From: Brevibacterium sp. p3-SID960
Lineage (GTDB): Bacteria > Actinomycetota > Actinomycetes > Actinomycetales > Brevibacteriaceae
Length of the DNA: 37,151 nucleotides
NCBI RefSeq assembly: GCF_025144725.1
Contig: NZ_JALXKS010000033.1
Location: 1 to 37,151 of the forward strand
Direction of reading: 5' to 3'
The stretch's first letter is position 1; each line of letters starts with the position of its first letter. The translations under genes were made by a program, and so were the position numbers. Of the stretch, positions 22,780-31,728 are shown in pieces. A model generated the notes under the pieces. It ran no database searches. It saw only the letters and a list, made by a program, of their open reading frames with translations, and had not been told where the DNA came from.

Positions 22780-23682
22780 CTAGGGAGTGGTCTGGACAAC
22801 CAGTCCGGTGCTGCCCGGACCGACATGAGCGGTCACGACCGTTGAGAGCACCGCCTGGCGGAACTGTGCGCCCGCTGGAAGGTCGGCTTCCTGCACAGCA
22901 GCGGCGAGACGGTGGGCGGTCTCGGAGGCTTCGTCGAAGGTGGCCTCGGCGTGGAGCAGGACCACTTCCTGCCCGCGTTCGGGGTAGAGCTCGCTGAATT
23001 CGTAGGCTGATTCGGTCACGAGGCTGATGACCCGGTCGACGGCCCGCGCCCGGGTGCGTACGCGGGCCAGCGGCGTCACCGTTCCGTCGCGCAGACCGAG
23101 CACGGGTGTGATCGACAGGGCTCTGCCGACCAGCGTTGATGCGGCTCCGATCCGGCCGCCGCGGCGCAGGTACTCCAGTGAGTCGGGCATGAAGAACGTG
23201 CGCGTCTCGGCACGGCACCAGTCGGTGATCTCTCCTGCCAGGCTCTCGACGGGGACCTGACGTTGGGCACCGGCGACGGCGAGGGCCACAGCGCCGCCCA
23301 TGCCTGCCGACGTCAGCTGGGTGTCGACGACGTGCACGGGCACAGGTGCCTCATCTGCTGCCTGCCGGGCTGAGGAGTGCGTGCCTGACATCTGGGCTGA
23401 CATCGTCAACACGAGCACTGCCTCGGCACCGGCCTCGGCCATGTCCGCGAGCGCGGTGCTGAACTGCTCGGGACTGGCCAGAGACGTCGTGACCGACAGG
23501 CCTGATGCCATCCCGGCGCAGACCTCGGTGGCGGTCCACTCGCTGTCCGTGCGAGAGTCATCCCCAATCGTGACGCTGAGGTCGACGGTCCTGAATAGCC
23601 CGCCGAGGCGCTCGGAGTATGCCGCGACGGTGCCGGCGTCGATGTTCGCGGTGGAGTCGCAGATGACCGCCAGAGTCGTCAC
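22780..23682 (-). CDS. DegV family protein (fatty-acid binding, FakB-like)
   Basis: The protein has 300 residues. DegV proteins bind a long-chain fatty acid; in Firmicutes FakB members present it to a kinase. It starts LAVICDSTANI, has LTVSIGDDS-type and SLASPEQF / VLVLTMSAQMSGTHSSA motifs, and the FFMPDSLEYLRRGGRIG signature in the middle. The start is GTG at 23682, overlapping the UDP-glucose dehydrogenase stop by GTGA; the longer frame lies within that gene. In actinobacteria degV usually precedes comEA. No FakA/DhaK-like kinase gene is in the window. Confidence 0.9.
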   Translation of the reverse strand: MTTLAVICDSTANIDAGTVAAYSERLGGLFRTVDLSVTIGDDSRTDSEWTATEVCAGMASGLSVTTSLASPEQFSTALADMAEAGAEAVLVLTMSAQMSGTHSSARQAADEAPVPVHVVDTQLTSAGMGGAVALAVAGAQRQVPVESLAGEITDWCRAETRTFFMPDSLEYLRRGGRIGAASTLVGRALSITPVLGLRDGTVTPLARVRTRARAVDRVISLVTESAYEFSELYPERGQEVVLLHAEATFDEASETAHRLAAAVQEADLPAGAQFRQAVLSTVVTAHVGPGSTGLVVQTTP

Positions 23683-24989
23683 GGCCGGCCCAGTGCCCGA
23701 TACGTCCAGCCGGCTCCACGCCAGGCGACCGGGTCGAGGACGTTGCGGCCGTCGACGATCGCCTGCTGCCTGACCAGCGAGGCGCTCTCCACCGGGTCGA
23801 GGCTGCGGTACTCCTGCCATTCGGTCAGCAGCAGCACCGCGTCGGCGCCCGTGAGCGCAGTCGTGAGATCGGTTTCGTATTCGAGGTCGGGGAACATCGC
23901 CCGGGCATTGTCGACCGCCTGCGGGTCGGCGACCGTCACGATGGCACCCTGCAGGGCGATGAGACCGGCGACGGCCAGTGCCGGGGAGTCGCGGACGTCG
24001 TCGGAGTTCGGCTTGAACGCAGCGCCGAGGATCGTGATGCGCTTGCCGATGAAGGAACCGTCGACGACTTCCCGGGCGAGGTCGACCATGCGCACGCGGC
24101 GGCGCATATTGATGGAGTCGATCTCTCGCAGGAATGCAACAGCCTGATCAGCGCCGAGCTCTCCGGCCCGGGCCATGAAGGCGCGGATGTCCTTGGGCAG
24201 GCAGCCGCCGCCGAAGCCGAGGCCGGCGTTGAGGAACTTGCGCCCAATCCGGTCGTCCATGCCGATCGCGTCAGCGAGTTGGGTGACGTCGGCGCCGGCG
24301 GCCTCGCAGAGCTCGGCCATGGCGTTGATGAAGGAGATCTTCGTGGCCAGGAAGGAATTCGCAGCGGTCTTGACGAGCTCTGCAGTCGCGTAGTCCATCA
24401 CCAGGCGCGGGGTGCCGGAATCGACGATCGAGGCGTAGACGCCGTCGAGGACCTCGGTGGCGCGTTCACCGGCTTCGCCCTCGGGTACGCCGTAGATCAG
24501 CCGGTCAGGCGAGACGGTGTCCTCGACGGCATGGCCTTCTCGCAGGAATTCCGGATTCCAGGCCAGGGCTGCACCGGTGCCTGTGACCTGTTCGGCGAGC
24601 CGGGCGGCGGTGCCGACCGGGACCGTGGACTTGCCGACGACGAGATCGGCGTCGTTCAGGTGCGGCAGCAGGGCCGCGACAGCGGCGTCGACATACGTCA
24701 TGTCGGCTGCGAACTCGCCCTTGCGCTGCGGGGTGCCGACGCAGATGAAGTGCACATCGGCCCCGGCTGCCTCGGCTACGTCGGTGGTGAAGGCGAGGTT
24801 TTCGCTGGTCTGCGCCCGGGCGAGCAGGTCTTCCAGTCCCGGCTCGAAGAAGGGTGCCTCAGCCCGGCGAAGGGAGTCGATCTTCCGTTCGTCGACATCG
24901 ATGCCGACGACATCGTGGCCCAGCGATGCCATGGCCGCGGCGTGAACAGCTCCCAGATATCCACAGCCGATCACCGAGATCTTCGCCAT
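23679..24989 (-). CDS. ugd: UDP-glucose 6-dehydrogenase family protein
   Basis: The protein has 436 residues. It oxidises UDP-glucose to UDP-glucuronate with two NAD+. The Rossmann motif is VIGCGYLGAVHAA (about 5-17), and the dimerisation helix and catalytic Cys263 lie in GFGGGCLPKDIRAF. The C-terminal UDP-binding domain has ILGAAFKPNSDDVRDSPAL. The start is ATG at 24989 with a GAGGAA site. No other capsule or glycan genes adjoin it, so the pathway it feeds cannot be read from here. GDP-mannose or other sugar specificity is possible. Confidence 0.9.
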   Translation of the reverse strand: MAKISVIGCGYLGAVHAAAMASLGHDVVGIDVDERKIDSLRRAEAPFFEPGLEDLLARAQTSENLAFTTDVAEAAGADVHFICVGTPQRKGEFAADMTYVDAAVAALLPHLNDADLVVGKSTVPVGTAARLAEQVTGTGAALAWNPEFLREGHAVEDTVSPDRLIYGVPEGEAGERATEVLDGVYASIVDSGTPRLVMDYATAELVKTAANSFLATKISFINAMAELCEAAGADVTQLADAIGMDDRIGRKFLNAGLGFGGGCLPKDIRAFMARAGELGADQAVAFLREIDSINMRRRVRMVDLAREVVDGSFIGKRITILGAAFKPNSDDVRDSPALAVAGLIALQGAIVTVADPQAVDNARAMFPDLEYETDLTTALTGADAVLLLTEWQEYRSLDPVESASLVRQQAIVDGRNVLDPVAWRGAGWTYRALGRP

Positions 24990-25122
24990 CGTGGTGTGTT
25001 CCTCACTGCTTGTCGCGCGACCGGTCAGTGAACTGGCAGGGTGGTCGCCGTGAGTATGCTGAACCGACCGATCTTCTTCCGTTCACAGCATAGATGCTCC
25101 CCGTCTGAAAGCAGGAATTCGG

Positions 25123-25128
25123 TACCCT
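25123..25128 (+). promoter_or_regulatory. -10 element TACCCT, leaderless start of gene 25135
   Basis: TACCCT is followed by GGAGCG and GTG 25135 (6-nt gap). The GGAG is too close to serve as a ribosome site, favouring a leaderless mRNA. Confidence 0.55.
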
Positions 25129-25134
25129 GGAGCG

Positions 25135-25818
25135 GTGAAGCGATTCGGTGATTTCCTCCTCAACACGCCCGCCGCCGCCGCGGCCGCCGGCGTGCTCGTC
25201 ATCAGCCTGGTGCTGTTCCTCATTCCGCCCCTGCACAGCGCGGCATGGGTGATCGGGATTGTGACTGTCCTCCTGGTGGCTGTGTGCCTGCTGTTCATCG
25301 GTGTCAAGTGGTGGCAGGACCAGCAGCGCATCGACCGGCTCAACGCCGACATCGCAGACGCTTCGAAGACCTTCGCTTCGGTCGGGCTGAGCCCAATCGA
25401 AGAGGGCGAGGACGAAGCTGCTGACACGACGCGGGCCAAGCGGGTCCTGGAACTGTTTCCCAAGGATGCCGGGCTCGTGCAGCATATGCGGCTGGCCAAC
25501 GGGTTCAGTACATTCGACCCGCAGCTGATGGAGCCGCTGCGCACGTTCCTCGACGAGTTCAAGAAGACCAGCTTCGAACAGCAGAGCATGCACGCCGCAT
25601 TCATGGACGTCTACCGGGCCGGCAAGAGCTTCGACTCATGGGTGTCCGAGGAGACCTACATTCCCGACGCCGCACTGGAGATCAAGCCCGGCGACATCCG
25701 CGAAGGCGGCTGGCACGAGTTCAGCGCCGCCCGCGATGCAGGCGAACAGAGCATGGACGCGTTCCTCGACAGCCTGCGCGATTTCGAGCGCACAGCGCTG
25801 GAGACCCGCACCGTGTGA
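25135..25818 (+). CDS. Unrecognised two-helix membrane protein
   Basis: The protein has 227 residues and I do not recognise its family. The N-terminus MKRFGDFLLNTP precedes two hydrophobic segments (about 14-32 and 37-58). A WWQDQQRIDRLNADIADA stretch begins a probably cytoplasmic, mostly helical, acidic domain (about 60-227) that includes FELFPKD-like VLELFPKDAGLVQHMRLANG, EFKKTSFEQQSMHAAF and a C-terminal SMDAFLDSLRDFERTAL. There are no cysteines or obvious catalytic motif. The GTG start is supported by the leaderless arrangement. It converges on nadE with a gap of one base, so no terminator fits between them. Confidence 0.8.
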   Translation: MKRFGDFLLNTPAAAAAAGVLVISLVLFLIPPLHSAAWVIGIVTVLLVAVCLLFIGVKWWQDQQRIDRLNADIADASKTFASVGLSPIEEGEDEAADTTRAKRVLELFPKDAGLVQHMRLANGFSTFDPQLMEPLRTFLDEFKKTSFEQQSMHAAFMDVYRAGKSFDSWVSEETYIPDAALEIKPGDIREGGWHEFSAARDAGEQSMDAFLDSLRDFERTALETRTV

Positions 25819-25819
25819 G

Positions 25820-26647
25820 TCAGTGGCGGATCCACCAGCCGTCTGCCGGGGCGACCGGCATTCGGCGCTTGTGCTCGCTGGCCAGGAACAGGTCCTCGAT
25901 CCGCTCGGCTGCCGCCGGGGAGACTTCCCGGCCTTCGAGGTAGGCGTCGATGTCGGCGTAGCTGACACCGAGCGCATCCTCGTCGGTGCTGCCCGGGGTC
26001 TCATCGAGCAGGTCGGCGGTCGGAACCTTCTGCCACAGCCGCTCCGGGGCTTCGAGGTGCTGCAGCAGAGCCGCTCCCTGCCTCTTCGTCAGCCCGGTCA
26101 GCGGGGTGACGTCAACGGCTCCGTCCCCGAATTTCGTGAAGAAGCCGGTGACCGCCTCGGCGGCATGATCGGTGCCGAGGACGAGGCTGGAGCGCTGCGC
26201 GGCGATCGCGTACTGCGCGAGCATCCGCTGGCGGGCTTTGACATTGCCCTTGTTGAAGTCGGTCATCGCCTCACCGGTTGCCGCGTTGAAGGCCTCGACG
26301 GTGGCGTCGACGGCGCCGGCGATGTCGACCGTCAGTGACACGTCGGGACGAATGAACTCGATGGCGGCCTGTGCGTCCTCTTCGTCATGCTGCACCCGGT
26401 AGGGCAGGCGGACGGCGCAGAACGTCGCGTCCACTCCCCTGCAGCGCAGCTGCTCAGCGGCCAGCTGGGCGAGCCTCCCGGCCAGTGTCGAATCCTGGCC
26501 CCCGGAGATGCCGAGCACGAATCCCTTCGTCGCCGTCGACAGGCAGTAGTCGACGAGGAACTGCACGCGGGTCCCGATCTCGGTCGCCGGGTCGATCACC
26601 GGGCTGACTTTGAGAGTCGACCGGATCCGTTCGGACAGTGCGCTCAT
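25820..26647 (-). CDS. nadE: Ammonia-dependent NAD+ synthetase
   Basis: The protein has 275 residues, the size of the stand-alone NH3-dependent enzyme; it lacks a glutaminase domain. It converts deamido-NAD+ to NAD+ with ATP and ammonia. The PP-loop SGGQDST is at about 48-54. [38 protein letters not shown] and [16 protein letters not shown] are further family motifs. The start is ATG at 26647 with GGAAAGGGAA before it. It is 49 bases downstream of leuS and likely shares its transcript. Confidence 0.96.
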   Translation of the reverse strand: MSALSERIRSTLKVSPVIDPATEIGTRVQFLVDYCLSTATKGFVLGISGGQDSTLAGRLAQLAAEQLRCRGVDATFCAVRLPYRVQHDEEDAQAAIEFIRPDVSLTVDIAGAVDATVEAFNAATGEAMTDFNKGNVKARQRMLAQYAIAAQRSSLVLGTDHAAEAVTGFFTKFGDGAVDVTPLTGLTKRQGAALLQHLEAPERLWQKVPTADLLDETPGSTDEDALGVSYADIDAYLEGREVSPAAAERIEDLFLASEHKRRMPVAPADGWWIRH

Positions 26648-26696
26648 GGGTTCCCTTTCCAGCCGGTGCCGGGCACCAGCTCGGTCAGCGTCTCGC

Positions 26697-29573
26697 TCAG
26701 TTGTCCGGGACGATGTTGACAAGTTTCGGTGCACGCACGATGACCTTGCGCACGCCGGCCCCGGCCAGCGTCCGCTGGGCACCGTTGGACTCCAGTGCCA
26801 GCTTCTCCAGCTCTTCGGCTGAGACATCTGGCGAGACCTCGAGCCGGTCGCGGACCTTGCCCTTGACCTGCACGACGCAGGTCACAGTGTCCTGGCCGAG
26901 GTATTGCTCGTCGGCGACCGGGAACGGCTCGTAGGTGATGGTCTCGGTGTGGCCGAGGCGCTCCCAGATCTCCTCCGCGATGTGCGGGGCCAGCGGGGAC
27001 AGCATGATCGTCAGCGGTTCGATCACCGCCCGCGGGCTCACGCCCTGCTTCGTCAGATGGTTCGTCAGCACGATGAGCTTGGCGACAGCAGTGTTGAACC
27101 GCATGTGCTCCATGTCGTCACGCACACCGGCGATCGTCGTGTGCAGCACGCGCAGCGTCTCACGGTCCGCAGCGTCGTCGACGACGGCGAGCGCGCCGGT
27201 GGTCTCGTCGACGATGAGGCGCCACACGCGCTGCAGGAACCGCTGCGAGCCGACAACGGCACGGGTCTCCCAGGCACGGGAGAGCTCGAGCGGGCCCATC
27301 GACATCTCGTACAACCGGAAGGTGTCGGCACCGTAGGCATCGTAGATGTCATCGGGGCTGACGGAGTTCTTCAGCGATTTGCCGATCTTGCCGTACTCGC
27401 GGTTGACCTCTTCGCCTGCATACCAGTACGTGGCCGTACCGGAGTCGTCGAGTCGCTCTTCGACCTTTTCGGCGGGCACGTAGACGCCGCGCGAGTCGGT
27501 GTAGGCGTAGGCCTGGATGTAGCCCTGGTTGATGAGCCTGTGGAAGGGCTCATAGGAGCTCAGGTGCCCGAGGTCGTGGAGCACCTTGTGCCAGAAGCGC
27601 GAATACAGCAGATGCAGGACAGCGTGCTCGACTCCGCCCACGTAGAGATCCGCACCGCCGGAGATGGCACTCTCTCGCGGGCCCAGCCAGTACTCCTCGT
27701 TCGCCGGGTCGATGAGCTGCTCTTCATTCGTGGGATCGGCGTAGCGCAGCTGGTACCAGGAGGAGCCGGCCCAATTGGGCATCGTCGAGGTCTCGCGGCG
27801 ATAGGTCTTCGGCCCGTCCCCGAGGTCGAGGGTGACATTGACCCAGTCGGTGTTGCGGCCCAGCGGCGGCTCGGGCTTCGAGTCGACGTCATCGCTGTCG
27901 AAGGTGCGCGGCGAGAAGTCAGGGACCTCGGGCAGGGTCACCGGCAGCTGCTCGGCCGGCAGCGGGATCGGGGTGCCGGCTTCGTCGTAGACGACCGGGA
28001 ACGGCTCACCCCAGTAGCGCTGGCGGCTGAACAGCCAGTCGCGCAGCCGGTACTGCGTGGTCGCCTCGGCCAGGCCGCGTTCGGCCAGCCAGGAGATGAC
28101 AGCGTCCTTGGCCTCGCCGACGCCGGCGCCGTTGATGTCGATCTCGTCGTTGGCGGAGTTGATCTTCACGCCCTCGCCGGTGAATGGCTGGTCCTCGTCG
28201 TGATCGTCTGCCGGCTGGACGGTGCGGATGTAGGGCAGGTCGAAGGTCTTGGCGAAGTCCCAGTCGCGGACGTCCTCGGCAGGCACGCCCATGATCGCGC
28301 CGGTGCCATAGCCCATGAGGACGTAGTCGGCGACGAAGACCGGGATGTCCTCGCCGGTGGCGGGGTTGGCCACCCAGGTGCCGGTGAACACGCCGGTCTT
28401 GTCCTTGTTCTCCTGCCGCTGCACCGAGGTCATGGCCGACGCCTGCCGCTGGTAGGCGGCGATCGCCTCGGCCGGGGCGCGGCCCGCACCGCGCCACGCT
28501 GCGGGAACGGAGTCGTCCCAGGATTCGGTGGTGACGGCATCGACGAGCGGATGCTCGGGGCTGAGCACGAGGTAGGTGGCGCCGAAGATCGTGTCAGGGC
28601 GGGTGGTGTAGACGTCTATGCTGATGTCGTCTCGGACTGGGAAGGTGATCTGTGCACCGGTCGAGCGGCCGATCCAGTTGCGCTGCATGGCCTTGACCGC
28701 CTCGGGCCATTCGACGGTGTCGAGATCGTCGATGAGGCGGTCAGCGTAGGCAGTGATGCGCATATTCCACTGGCGCAGGCGGCGGGTGAAGACCGGGAAG
28801 TTGCCGCGTTCGGAGCGGCCCTCTGCGGTGACTTCCTCATTGGCCAGCACGGTGCCCAGGCCCGGGCACCAGTTGACCGGGGAATCTGACAGGTAGGCCA
28901 GGCGGTGGTTCTGAAGCACGTCCTCGCGTTCGGCAGCTGAGAGCTGCGCCCACGGGGTGCCGGTTCCGGTGTCACGACCGGCCTCGAACTGGGCGATGAG
29001 CTCGCTGATCGGGCGGGCGGCACCGCGCCCGTCTCCGGCCTCGGGGTCGTACCAGGAGTTGAAGATCTGCAGGAAGACCCACTGCGTCCACTTGACGAAA
29101 TCGTCGTCGATCGTGGCGAACGAACGGCGGGCATCGTGGCCGAGGCCCAGCCGGCGCAACTGTCGCCGGTACGTTGCGATGTTCTCCTCGGTGGTGTCCT
29201 TCGGGTGCGCTCCGGTCTGCACCGCGAACTGCTCGGCTGGCAGGCCGAAGGCGTCGTAGCCGAGGGCGTGCATGACGTTCTTGCCGTTCATCCGCTGGAA
29301 GCGGGCGTAGACGTCGGTGGCGATGTAGCCCAGCGGGTGCCCGACGTGCAGGCCCTTGCCTGAGGGGTAGGGGAACATGTCCATGATGTAGGCGGTCTCG
29401 CGGCCTTCGGCGGTGGCGCCGCGGCGCGTGCTGGCCAGCTCGCCGACGGGGTTCGGCGCGGCGAAGGTCTCCTCGGCTTCCCAGCGGTCCTGCCACTTCG
29501 CCTCGAGCTGACCGGCGAGCTCCGCATCGTAGCGGTAGTCGACGGTGTTCGAGCGCGAATCGGAGGTGCTCAT
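26697..29573 (-). CDS. leuS: Leucyl-tRNA synthetase
   Basis: The protein has 958 residues, the longer actinobacterial form. It is a class I synthetase. The HIGH region is [16 protein letters not shown]. The CP1 editing domain contains [12 protein letters not shown]. The KMSKS loop reads [12 protein letters not shown] (from about residue 727), a variant also seen in actinobacterial LeuS. The C-terminal anticodon-binding and Leu-specific domains are present. The start is ATG at 29573 with GAAAGG upstream. A possible promoter lies at 29628-29633. Confidence 0.97.
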   Translation of the reverse strand: MSTSDSRSNTVDYRYDAELAGQLEAKWQDRWEAEETFAAPNPVGELASTRRGATAEGRETAYIMDMFPYPSGKGLHVGHPLGYIATDVYARFQRMNGKNVMHALGYDAFGLPAEQFAVQTGAHPKDTTEENIATYRRQLRRLGLGHDARRSFATIDDDFVKWTQWVFLQIFNSWYDPEAGDGRGAARPISELIAQFEAGRDTGTGTPWAQLSAAEREDVLQNHRLAYLSDSPVNWCPGLGTVLANEEVTAEGRSERGNFPVFTRRLRQWNMRITAYADRLIDDLDTVEWPEAVKAMQRNWIGRSTGAQITFPVRDDISIDVYTTRPDTIFGATYLVLSPEHPLVDAVTTESWDDSVPAAWRGAGRAPAEAIAAYQRQASAMTSVQRQENKDKTGVFTGTWVANPATGEDIPVFVADYVLMGYGTGAIMGVPAEDVRDWDFAKTFDLPYIRTVQPADDHDEDQPFTGEGVKINSANDEIDINGAGVGEAKDAVISWLAERGLAEATTQYRLRDWLFSRQRYWGEPFPVVYDEAGTPIPLPAEQLPVTLPEVPDFSPRTFDSDDVDSKPEPPLGRNTDWVNVTLDLGDGPKTYRRETSTMPNWAGSSWYQLRYADPTNEEQLIDPANEEYWLGPRESAISGGADLYVGGVEHAVLHLLYSRFWHKVLHDLGHLSSYEPFHRLINQGYIQAYAYTDSRGVYVPAEKVEERLDDSGTATYWYAGEEVNREYGKIGKSLKNSVSPDDIYDAYGADTFRLYEMSMGPLELSRAWETRAVVGSQRFLQRVWRLIVDETTGALAVVDDAADRETLRVLHTTIAGVRDDMEHMRFNTAVAKLIVLTNHLTKQGVSPRAVIEPLTIMLSPLAPHIAEEIWERLGHTETITYEPFPVADEQYLGQDTVTCVVQVKGKVRDRLEVSPDVSAEELEKLALESNGAQRTLAGAGVRKVIVRAPKLVNIVPDN

Positions 29574-29627
29574 GGATGTGCCTTTCGGAGTTCGGGTGCA
29601 GGTCGGCGCCAGCGGCGCAATGCAAGC

Positions 29628-29633
29628 ATTCTA
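29628..29633 (-). promoter_or_regulatory. -10 element TAGAAT of leuS
   Basis: On the minus strand TAGAAT would start transcription near 29621, giving a ~47-nt leader. A GTGGCA with 18-bp spacing could be the -35. The leader is too short for a T-box. The 235-bp divergent spacer to the acyl-CoA synthetase gene otherwise holds only that gene's ribosome site and perhaps its promoter (TAGCTT at 29729-29734). Confidence 0.5.
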
Positions 29634-29808
29634 CGTGCGTGCCGCACCCGGTGCCACACGGCCCAGCGCCGCTCTCCGGCGGCTTCGAGCCGCCCATCGC
29701 AGAGGAGTGCTCCAGGACACATGCGTGATAGCTTTGAGGCTGAGATCGGCGCTGAGAGCTCACGCCGATCATGCCTCTGCAGCAAAGCGCCCTAAGGAGA
29801 TGTGCCCA

Positions 29809-31641
29809 ATGGCCGAGACCATGATGCAGTCCGTCACCCCGGTGAGTGGATTCGAGTTCGATCCGAAACCGAACCTTCCGGCCACGCTCATCAACCGGGC
29901 AGCGCGGGACCCGCATGGCATCGCGCTGTCGCGGCAGCAGAACGGCGAGTGGATCGACGTCACCGCGCAGGCCTTCCTCCGCCAGGTCGAAGCACTGGCC
30001 AAGGGACTCATCGCCGCGGGCGTGCAGCCGGGCCAGCGGGTCGGCATCTTCGGCTCGACCGCATACGAGTGGACCCTGGCCGACTACGCGATCTGGTTCG
30101 CCGGTGGGGTCACCGTCCCCTTCTACGACACCTCGTCTCGTGACCAGCTTGCCTGGATGCTCGAGGACGCCGAGGTGTTCCGCGGGTTTGTGCAGTCCGA
30201 AGACCACGCAGAGCGCATCCGCGAGGCCTTCGCCGATGTCGAGGCGCTCGCCGATCGCGAGCCGACGATCTGGATCTGGACCGAAGACGGCATCGCCGGC
30301 CTGCTGCGCGACGGTGCGGACATCAGCGATGAGGAGCTGGAGGAGCGCAGCAGCTACGCGACCCAGGACGATGTCGCCACCCTCATCTACACCTCGGGAA
30401 CCACCGGCCGTTCGAAGGGCTGCGTGCTCACCCACGGCAACTTCGTGCTCACCTCCCAGGCCGTCATCCATCAGGCTGGAGAGATCATCCGGCCCGGCGC
30501 CCGCTGCCTGCTGTTCCTGCCGCTGGCCCATGTGCTCGCCCGCTTCATCCAGGTCGTCACCATCCAGGGTGACGGCACGCTGGCCCACGAGGGCGATCTC
30601 AAGAAGCTCACCGACGCACTCGGCAGCTTCCGGCCGACCTTCATCCTCGGCGTGCCGCGCGTGTTCGAGAAGGTCTTCAACGCCGCCCTGTCGAAAGCCG
30701 AAGCCGGCGGCAGGCAGAAGATCTTCCGCGCCGCCGAGGCGGTGGCCGTGCGCTACTCCCAGGCCCTCGACGCCGGCCGGGTGCCGCTGACGCTGCGCGC
30801 CCAGCATGCGCTGTTCGACAAGCTCGTGTACTCGAAGCTGCGCGAGGTGATGGGCGGCCGGGTCACGCATGCGATCTCCGGCGGCGGGCCGCTGGGTGAG
30901 CATCTCGGCCACTTCTTCCGCGGCGTCGGCCTCATCGTGCTCGAAGGCTACGGCCTGACCGAGACCACCGCCCCGGTGACGGTCAACGTCCCGGCGAAGT
31001 CGAAGATCGGCACCGTCGGCGTGCCGCTGCCCGGCTGCGCGGTGGCCATCGCTCCCGACGGCGAGGTCCTCGCCAAGGGCGTGTGCGTCTTCCGCGAGTA
31101 CTGGAAGAACCCGGAGGCCACCGAGAAGGACTTCATGGACGGCTGGTTCGCCACCGGTGACATCGGCGACCTCGATGAGGACGGCTACCTGCGCATCACC
31201 GGCCGGAAGAAGGAGCTCATCGTCACCTCGTCGGGCAAGAACGTCGCACCGGCTCCGATCGAGGACGCGCTGCGCCGCCACATGCTCATCCACCAGCCGG
31301 TGCTCATCGGCGACAACCGCAACTTCATCTCAGCGCTCATCTTCCTCGATCCGGAGATGCTGCCGACCTGGCTGGAGAACCACAGCCTGCCGAAGATGGA
31401 CCTCGAAGAGGCCTCAGCGCACCCAGACGTCCACGCCGCGATCGAGAAGGCCGTCGAACGCGTCAACCGGAAGGTCTCGAAGGCTGAGAGCATCCGCGCA
31501 TTCCGCATCGTCCCCGCCGAGCTGACCGAGCAGAACGGTTACCTGTCGGCCAAGCAGTCGGTCAAGCGCCACCTCATCGACCGGGACTTCGCCGACGTCA
31601 TCGACGACATCTACGCGGCGTCGAACGGCCAGAGTCACTGA
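29809..31641 (+). CDS. Long-chain fatty-acid-CoA ligase (AMP-binding, FadD15-like)
   Basis: The protein has 610 residues. It activates fatty acids to acyl-CoA through an acyl-adenylate. The P-loop YTSGTTGRSKG is at 194-204. A8-type motifs follow: GYGLTETTAP, then ATGDIGDLDEDGYLRITGRKKELIVTS region with the final Lys-containing C-terminal domain (YLSAKQSVKRH). The ATG at 29809 has a strong TAAGGAG 9 nt upstream; ATG at 29800 overlaps that site and longer frames lack support. Length and motifs fit the long-chain group more than small acetyl-CoA synthetases. It is followed by a perfect hairpin that abuts the ppk2 promoter. Confidence 0.92.
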   Translation: MAETMMQSVTPVSGFEFDPKPNLPATLINRAARDPHGIALSRQQNGEWIDVTAQAFLRQVEALAKGLIAAGVQPGQRVGIFGSTAYEWTLADYAIWFAGGVTVPFYDTSSRDQLAWMLEDAEVFRGFVQSEDHAERIREAFADVEALADREPTIWIWTEDGIAGLLRDGADISDEELEERSSYATQDDVATLIYTSGTTGRSKGCVLTHGNFVLTSQAVIHQAGEIIRPGARCLLFLPLAHVLARFIQVVTIQGDGTLAHEGDLKKLTDALGSFRPTFILGVPRVFEKVFNAALSKAEAGGRQKIFRAAEAVAVRYSQALDAGRVPLTLRAQHALFDKLVYSKLREVMGGRVTHAISGGGPLGEHLGHFFRGVGLIVLEGYGLTETTAPVTVNVPAKSKIGTVGVPLPGCAVAIAPDGEVLAKGVCVFREYWKNPEATEKDFMDGWFATGDIGDLDEDGYLRITGRKKELIVTSSGKNVAPAPIEDALRRHMLIHQPVLIGDNRNFISALIFLDPEMLPTWLENHSLPKMDLEEASAHPDVHAAIEKAVERVNRKVSKAESIRAFRIVPAELTEQNGYLSAKQSVKRHLIDRDFADVIDDIYAASNGQSH

Positions 31642-31681
31642 CTGCCGCACCGGCGGCGCTCATGCGAATGCGCCCGCTGTC

Positions 31682-31716
31682 AAGGGCGGCTGCGTCCGAC
31701 CGATGCAGCCGCCCTT
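31682..31716 (+). terminator. Perfect 12-bp hairpin, terminator and/or operator before ppk2
   Basis: AAGGGCGGCTGC / GCAGCCGCCCTT (31682-31693 with 31705-31716) has an 11-nt loop. It lies 40 bases after the acyl-CoA ligase stop. Its last base touches the -10 TAGAAT of the next gene. The following CTTTAG gives only a short T-run. It may end the upstream transcript, act as a protein-binding palindrome at the promoter, or both. Confidence 0.65.
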
Positions 31717-31722
31717 TAGAAT
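31717..31722 (+). promoter_or_regulatory. -10 element TAGAAT, leaderless start of second ppk2
   Basis: TAGAAT is followed by 6 nt and ATG 31729. The -35 position (17-bp spacing, 31694-31699, GTCCGA) would fall in the loop of the preceding hairpin. Confidence 0.6.
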
Positions 31723-31728
31723 GTCCTT

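Noticed and set aside
26904..28889. A 661-residue open frame on the plus strand opposite leuS
   Set aside because: It is an antisense shadow of high-GC coding DNA. The opposite frame is LeuS with all motifs; this one has no recognisable domain or ribosome site.
29574..29640. T-box or leader-peptide control of leuS
   Set aside because: The predicted leader is only ~47 nt, with no antiterminator or run of Leu codons.
28972..31293. A 773-residue open frame on the minus strand
   Set aside because: It runs antisense to the acyl-CoA ligase and out of frame through leuS and its promoter; its composition is Arg/Ala/Asp-rich as expected of a shadow.
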